Below the pieces are notes generated by a model. It made no database searches. It saw only the letters and a program-made list of their open reading frames with translations, and had not been told where the DNA came from. Shown piece after piece: positions 62,170-64,000 of a stretch of 64,000 nt of DNA; positions within the stretch are counted from its first letter, which is position 1, and every line of letters starts with the position of its first letter. Position numbers and translations under genes: made by a program. The DNA is taken from contig NC_080718.1 of assembly GCF_019097595.1 (NCBI RefSeq), positions 19,570,157 to 19,634,156 on the forward strand, given 5' to 3'. Source of the stretch: Hemibagrus wyckioides (taxonomy: Eukaryota; Chordata; Actinopteri; Siluriformes; Bagridae).

Positions 62170-62802
62170 TCAACACAACAAATACGAGTTAGGAGTCAGG
62201 AGTGTATCCCAGTACGAGATCTGAAGTGTGCATCTACGCAAAGGAGAAGAAGAGCCTTGACACATATGTGCAAAGCAGCTTGTCATGTGAAAACAGTTGC
62301 TTTAATATTTGCGGCCATTACGCTAATTAGGCAAAAGCACACAGATGGTGCTGTTTCACAAACTCTCAGACTGAGAATCAAAATGTCATCACTGCCAACA
62401 TTAGACATGCAGGAAAAAAAAAATCCTGACAAATCTTTCCTCACTCCCATCAGTTTTACTTTTTCTTCTTCTTCTCCTTTTTTTTTTTCTTTAATGGAAA
62501 CCAACATGAAAAGGCGGCATGCCGTTGATGAAAACGAGGGGTATTTAGCAGTGAAACAATGGTACTTGGGTACCATATGCCGCTCTTTAAATGCTGTAAG
62601 ACAGCTGCAAAAGCCAAGTGTTCCTGGAGATTGGCCAGGTCCCAGAAGAAGATTTCCACTCAGTTGAAAATGTTTCCAGCTATCAGGAAGAAGCCACTTT
62701 TCATAGACTTGCTTCCAGATGCAGGCTGGTTCACTCTGTGAAGAAGAGAGCAGTGTCTGTGCTAGTTGGGGTTGAATGTGACACAGACAACAAACCACAA
62801 CA

Positions 62803-62826
62803 CATACACACACCCACACACACACA
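62803..62826 (+). repeat. (CA)n microsatellite, interrupted
   Basis: CA dinucleotides with two CC or AT interruptions. Confidence 0.8.
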
Positions 62827-64000
62827 AGGTAATATAAAAATGTGTGGTAAATATGTGACTAGAAGGTTCTACCAGTTAAGTTCAAGCCTTTGCTAGTTTA
62901 CCCTTCACTAATCACACCTTCAAGCACTCAGCTCTTCCCCTCACTAAACACTTTATTTCCTTCAGCTGGACAAACCCTCTATGATTATTGCACTCTTCAG
63001 CAGGCTATTAGGACTAGCAGTTACCGAGCCTCTTGCCTGCTTTCAAGTCAAGATGAAACAAAGTCGTTTCTGTGTCTGTCGTCATCACCGCCAGGGCTTT
63101 AAGAGGGAGAAAATATTTCTCCGATATACATATAAAAACAGTATAAAAATAAAAAACAACTGCAAATTAGCAGACAGATTATGAGCTCGTTCCTTTACCC
63201 AGAATTACTTTAATAACTTGGCACTCACTGAGGTCTCTTACTGATTACACGTTCTGTATTATTTGCTCTTTAAACCTGTCAACAGTGCTGCACGCTGCTG
63301 GAATATTTAAGATTCAATATAAGAACCGAAACTGTATCCTGAGCTCTGATGGATGATTATTTTCTAGTCTTTCTATTTTTTTTTTTATTTTTTTTGGTAA
63401 CACTAATATGAGCTTATGCATGTTGTCAGAGCCTTTCCGGAGAAGTGAGACATTTTCAATAACTGTGTTTTGCCCGTGGTAGGGATTAGCAATAAGCTGG
63501 GAACTATTTGTGGATGTTAGACAGCAAACCTGGCCATGTCTGCAGGGCTTCAACTCACCTGAGTGTGTGTGTGTGTTTGCACATGTATAATCCTTCTATG
63601 CAACAGCCTTGTCGTCATGGTACGTAAATTTGTGGTTTACCGTAAGGCACTGCACGTTAATAAAATGATAAGTTAATAGATGTGAACTCCTTCCCGCAAA
63701 TTGCCAGAGAAATTCCCTGGCAATAAGAACTGAGAAAATAATGCTCACAAAGTAATGGAGGATTAATGCTGCTAATAAAACACAACACCACCTGGATTAT
63801 CAGAGTAATAATCCTATTTTAGCTCTCGGAAGACGTGAGAGCATGCCTTTGCGTGTCACGCCACAGGCATTTCAGTCGAGGCAGGTATTTTGTTTGTTGC
63901 CGAAATTCTTGCGGTGAGAAATTTGATAGTGTCAAAGCCCCGTTCAAAGATCTGAAAATTTCAGAAATATACATCGAGTAGGAAATGTGATCGTCCAGAA

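Larger units (their letters stand above)
58490..64000. other. Intergenic stretch with no recognised gene
   Basis: Unique sequence with short repeats only. The longest open frames of the window (190 codons at 62095-62667 plus and 180 codons at 62283-62825 minus) overlap antisense, include translated CA and poly-T runs, and show no domain I recognise. The last 350 bp (63650-64000) have the look of a constrained non-coding element. Confidence 0.5.

Noticed and set aside
62095..62825. Overlapping open frames of 190 (plus) and 180 (minus) codons
   Set aside because: They overlap antisense, translate CA repeats and poly-T/poly-A runs, and contain no domain, signal or splice context that I can support.

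Overview
The window is vertebrate nuclear DNA, almost certainly from a teleost and probably from a catfish or related ostariophysan. The reasons are spliced exons with GT-AG boundaries, several Tc1/mariner families of fish type, tRNA-headed SINEs ending in the fish tail GGATAAGGGTGTCTGCCAAA, and abundant (CA)n, (GA)n, (TA)n and (ATCT)n microsatellites. There is no prokaryotic, organellar or viral gene organisation, and most open frames above 60 codons are chance frames or translated repeats.

One gene can be assembled with confidence: the 5' part of DPH6 (diphthine--ammonia ligase) on the minus strand. Five coding exons lie at 29703-29725, 29427-29518, 29159-29343, 8467-8540 and 7528-7646. All five join in frame with GT-AG splice sites and encode residues 1-164, including the PP-loop SGGKDS, whose serine codon is split by intron 1. 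Intron 3 is about 20.6 kb. Intron 5 runs off the left edge, so the C-terminal exons lie outside the window. A promoter-like stretch with a CCAAT box and an ETS-type CTTCCGG lies at about 29.78-30.06 kb.

Intron 3 (8541-29158) is a transposon landing zone. A decayed Tc1-like transposase copy (about 23990-24830) abuts a second Tc1-like element that keeps both terminal inverted repeats but has lost its catalytic core (24834-26023). Two N-terminal-half copies of a third family follow in opposite orientations (26557-27055 and 28300-28846). Intron 5 holds a non-autonomous inverted-repeat element split by a later insertion that carries a SINE (4102-5190).

The right half (30-64 kb) looks like an intergenic gene desert upstream of DPH6. 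It holds a three-copy tandem unit with (AAT)n/(ATT)n hairpins, a degenerate TTTAGCTAGC minisatellite, SINE-like copies, a foldback MITE, Tc1 relics, and long unique stretches rich in homeodomain-type ATTA motifs that could be conserved regulatory elements. One small candidate coding exon (40695-40803, plus strand) has a strong start context and a splice donor but no secure identity. I found no clearly novel gene system. The most notable items are the DPH6 gene model, the transposon pile-up in intron 3, and the two unusual tandem arrays at 30.3 and 33 kb.
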